Of a stretch of 6,905 nucleotides of DNA, positions 5,679 to 6,905 are shown one piece after another. The first letter of the stretch is position 1, and each line of letters begins with the position of its first letter. The translations under genes and the position numbers were made by a program. Source of the stretch: TMED23 sp913054205 (GTDB lineage Bacteria > Pseudomonadota > Alphaproteobacteria > Rhodospirillales > UBA2165); the NCBI GenBank assembly GCA_046582495.1, contig JAYGEG010000058.1:1-6905 (forward strand). Direction: 5' to 3'. The notes below the pieces were generated by a model, which was not told the DNA's origin, ran no database searches, and was given only the letters and a program-made list of their open reading frames with translations.

Positions 5679-6599
5679 ATGTACGAAGGACAACATACTA
5701 AATCAGCAGCGCCTCAGACCTCGAAAGAAGTGGAGGATTCAAAATATCGCTTTCTATTGATTCCGCCATTCCGGTTACCATCGGAATCGAAGTGGGGTTA
5801 TCAGACCCTCCATATGGAGGGTGAACGGCCCAAGGCGGAACGTCTAATGAATGCGGACATGGTTCTGCCGTACCTGGAAGGCATTGATTGGGATCTCCAT
5901 CCAGGCGCGCTAGCGACTTACGGCGACTGGCCAGTTGAAACTCGCGAAGAATTTGCCTACGCCGCTAATGCAAGGATTCTCAATATCCGAACAGTTTGTC
6001 AGGACAGCCGTTACAACGGTGTTGTCCTTCTGGGCGGCGGTGAGCCGGGCTTCTTAGAAGCACGTGAGATGTGCCGTAAAGCCGGAATTGTGTGTACCGC
6101 CAATGGCCATTCTCAAATGTACTTGGCCACCATGCTGGGCAACAAGTTCAGCGTTATCGATATCGCCGGGGTTCACAATGTCTACTATCGAGATTTAATC
6201 TATCAGCATCAGTTGCAGGATCGATGCGCGTCAATCCGCAATATCGGTATGCACCTTCCTAGGCCCGGCATAGAGGATGGACCGCAGCTACGCGAAGAAC
6301 GTCAAAAAGCTTTAGCGGGCGAACCTTCACTAGCAGTGGATCGCGCAGTGGAACAGGCGGAAAAAGCTATTCTTGAGGATGGTGCTGAAGTCATTACTTT
6401 GGGATGTTCCGGCGTTTTCTGGCTGAAGCCGTATATTGAAAAGGGCCTTTTGGAGCGAGGCTGGGAAGTGCCGGTTCTTGAAGGTTATTCTGCGTCTATA
6501 GCCCTTGCGAAGCTGATGATTGATCTGGGCGTCAATGCTAGTGGCATCACTTACATGTCGGATCACCCGCAACGCACGCTCGGAAAGATCGTTGTTTGA
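5679..6599 (+). CDS. Asp/Glu/hydantoin racemase-superfamily protein with a single catalytic Cys
   Basis: Member of the aspartate/glutamate racemase superfamily (hydantoin or allantoin racemase, maleate isomerase, arylmalonate decarboxylase), 306 aa, longer than the roughly 240 aa of hydantoin racemases because of an N-terminal extension of about 20-50 residues. The two half-sites can be read. The first is VVLLGGGEPGFLEARE (115-130), matching the (C)F-D-DPGL-xxARE segment of hydantoin racemases but with Gly119 where the first catalytic Cys belongs. The second is ITLGCSGVFWL with Cys243 intact. Racemases and maleate isomerases need both Cys, whereas arylmalonate decarboxylase keeps only the second and has Gly at the first, as here. 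A decarboxylase or other one-base reaction is therefore more likely than racemisation (inference). GAGGGA (5665-5670) lies 8 nt before the ATG, and the ATG at 5671 runs straight into TAG, fixing the start. The gene stands alone between doublets of the hairpin repeat. Confidence 0.92.
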   Translation: MYEGQHTKSAAPQTSKEVEDSKYRFLLIPPFRLPSESKWGYQTLHMEGERPKAERLMNADMVLPYLEGIDWDLHPGALATYGDWPVETREEFAYAANARILNIRTVCQDSRYNGVVLLGGGEPGFLEAREMCRKAGIVCTANGHSQMYLATMLGNKFSVIDIAGVHNVYYRDLIYQHQLQDRCASIRNIGMHLPRPGIEDGPQLREERQKALAGEPSLAVDRAVEQAEKAILEDGAEVITLGCSGVFWLKPYIEKGLLERGWEVPVLEGYSASIALAKLMIDLGVNASGITYMSDHPQRTLGKIVV

Positions 6600-6732
6600 G
6601 AGTGAGGCAGATAATTGTTTTCTAAGAGAAATTGTGTCGGAAGGCAGGCGGCAAAGTGAATAACGAATGGCGAAGTGTCTGACAAATTTTCCGGCGGTCT
6701 GTCTTGCCCCCCGACATTGATTCATCTCCGAG

Positions 6733-6771
6733 GCGTCTGACGTGGTCGGCTAATCATCGACATCCAGACGC
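6733..6771 (+). repeat. Imperfect stem-loop GCGTCTG/CAGACGC
   Basis: The outer arms GCGTCTG (6733-6739) and CAGACGC (6765-6771) pair perfectly. Inside, GTCG (6745-6748) can pair with CGAC (6758-6761) around a 9-nt loop, giving a two-part stem with an internal loop. No T-run follows directly. It could be part of a small structured RNA or a chance fold. Confidence 0.4.
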
Positions 6772-6799
6772 TAACTACAGTGTTTCTTGGTAATCCCGA

Positions 6800-6825
6800 A
6801 TGTCCGCTTTTGGCTAATAGCGGAC
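6800..6825 (+). repeat. Hairpin repeat, copy D
   Basis: Left arm GTCCGCT (6802-6808) and right arm AGCGGAC (6819-6825) pair over 7 bp, around loop TTTGGCTAAT. The match to copy B extends through the loop: both begin with an ATG-TCY-GCT-TWT-GGC-TAA string. The outer AT of the right arm has been lost (TC in place of AT). Confidence 0.8.
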
Positions 6826-6845
6826 TCTTTGACACCCCTGAGTTT

Positions 6846-6866
6846 ATGTCCGCTTTAAGTTCCGCT
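6846..6866 (+). repeat. Hairpin repeat, copy E (left half only)
   Basis: ATGTCCGCTTT (6846-6856) is identical to the left arm of copy C and starts 46 nt after the start of copy D, reproducing the copy B-copy C spacing. The right arm is missing; instead a second direct fragment TTCCGCT (6860-6866) follows. It is probably a truncated or decayed copy. Confidence 0.65.
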
Positions 6867-6905
6867 AAGAAGAAGGATCGACCTCAACCTCACGACTATC
6901 AGGAA

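Larger units (their letters stand above)
6600..6905. other. Gene-free 3' flank
   Basis: No credible coding frame on either strand; the minus-strand frame reaching in from 6330 is mainly the complement of the racemase-like gene. The stretch has a weak AT-rich TTTCT-AAG-AGAAA hairpin at 6620-6632, too weak to call a terminator, the imperfect stem at 6733-6771 and hairpin repeat copies D and E. A purine-rich AAGAAGGA near 6868-6876 resembles a Shine-Dalgarno, but no start codon follows it at useful spacing before the window ends. Confidence 0.6.

Noticed and set aside
6330..6725. A minus-strand 131-codon frame overlapping the end of the racemase-like gene.
   Set aside because: It is the complement of a well-supported gene over most of its length, with no ribosome site or family motif; the same applies to the minus-strand frames at 1876-2112, 2179-2514 and 3230-3625.
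5257..6866. The repeat copies as a CRISPR array.
   Set aside because: Only two units occur per cluster, the palindromic units are not identical, and no cas genes are present.

Overview
The window reads as part of a catabolic gene cluster of a free-living Gram-negative bacterium. Base composition is intermediate, and the protein style (a PotA/PotC-type ABC importer next to hydrolases and an SDR) would fit an alphaproteobacterium. That placement is an inference from general character; there is no marker gene here. All six recognised genes lie on the + strand.

Layout: positions 1-4087 hold a tightly packed run of five genes. They are the C-terminal part of a polyamine-type ABC permease (cut by the window edge), its ATP-binding subunit, an SDR-fold protein, a PuuE-like polysaccharide-deacetylase-fold protein and an isochorismatase-fold cysteine hydrolase. 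Gaps between them are 3-40 nt, so they probably form one operon. After a 242-nt gap comes an alpha/beta hydrolase (4330-5217). A long gene-free stretch (5218-5678) follows, then an Asp/Glu (hydantoin) racemase-superfamily protein (5679-6599). The last 306 nt hold no gene that I can support.

Working model (inference): the importer brings in a small, probably nitrogen-containing compound. The amidohydrolase-like enzymes (PuuE-like, isochorismatase-like, alpha/beta hydrolase), the SDR-like protein and the racemase-like protein then process it. The enzyme mix recalls ureide, hydantoin or allantoin degradation and also N-heterocycle routes such as nicotinate (NicD/NicE/NicF fold types). No single known pathway matches the whole set, and I do not name a substrate.

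Two enzymes have lost hallmark catalytic residues. The SDR lacks the Tyr-x-x-x-Lys pair. The racemase-like protein has Gly where the first catalytic Cys should be and keeps only the second Cys, as arylmalonate decarboxylase does.

The non-coding gaps carry a family of short hairpin repeats built on ATGTCCGCT/AGCGGACAT. Copies occur as doublets about 45 nt apart on both sides of the racemase-like gene, plus a degenerate copy in the gap before the alpha/beta hydrolase. One copy differs by a paired T-A for C-G change that keeps the stem intact. This is the clearest unexplained structure in the window.
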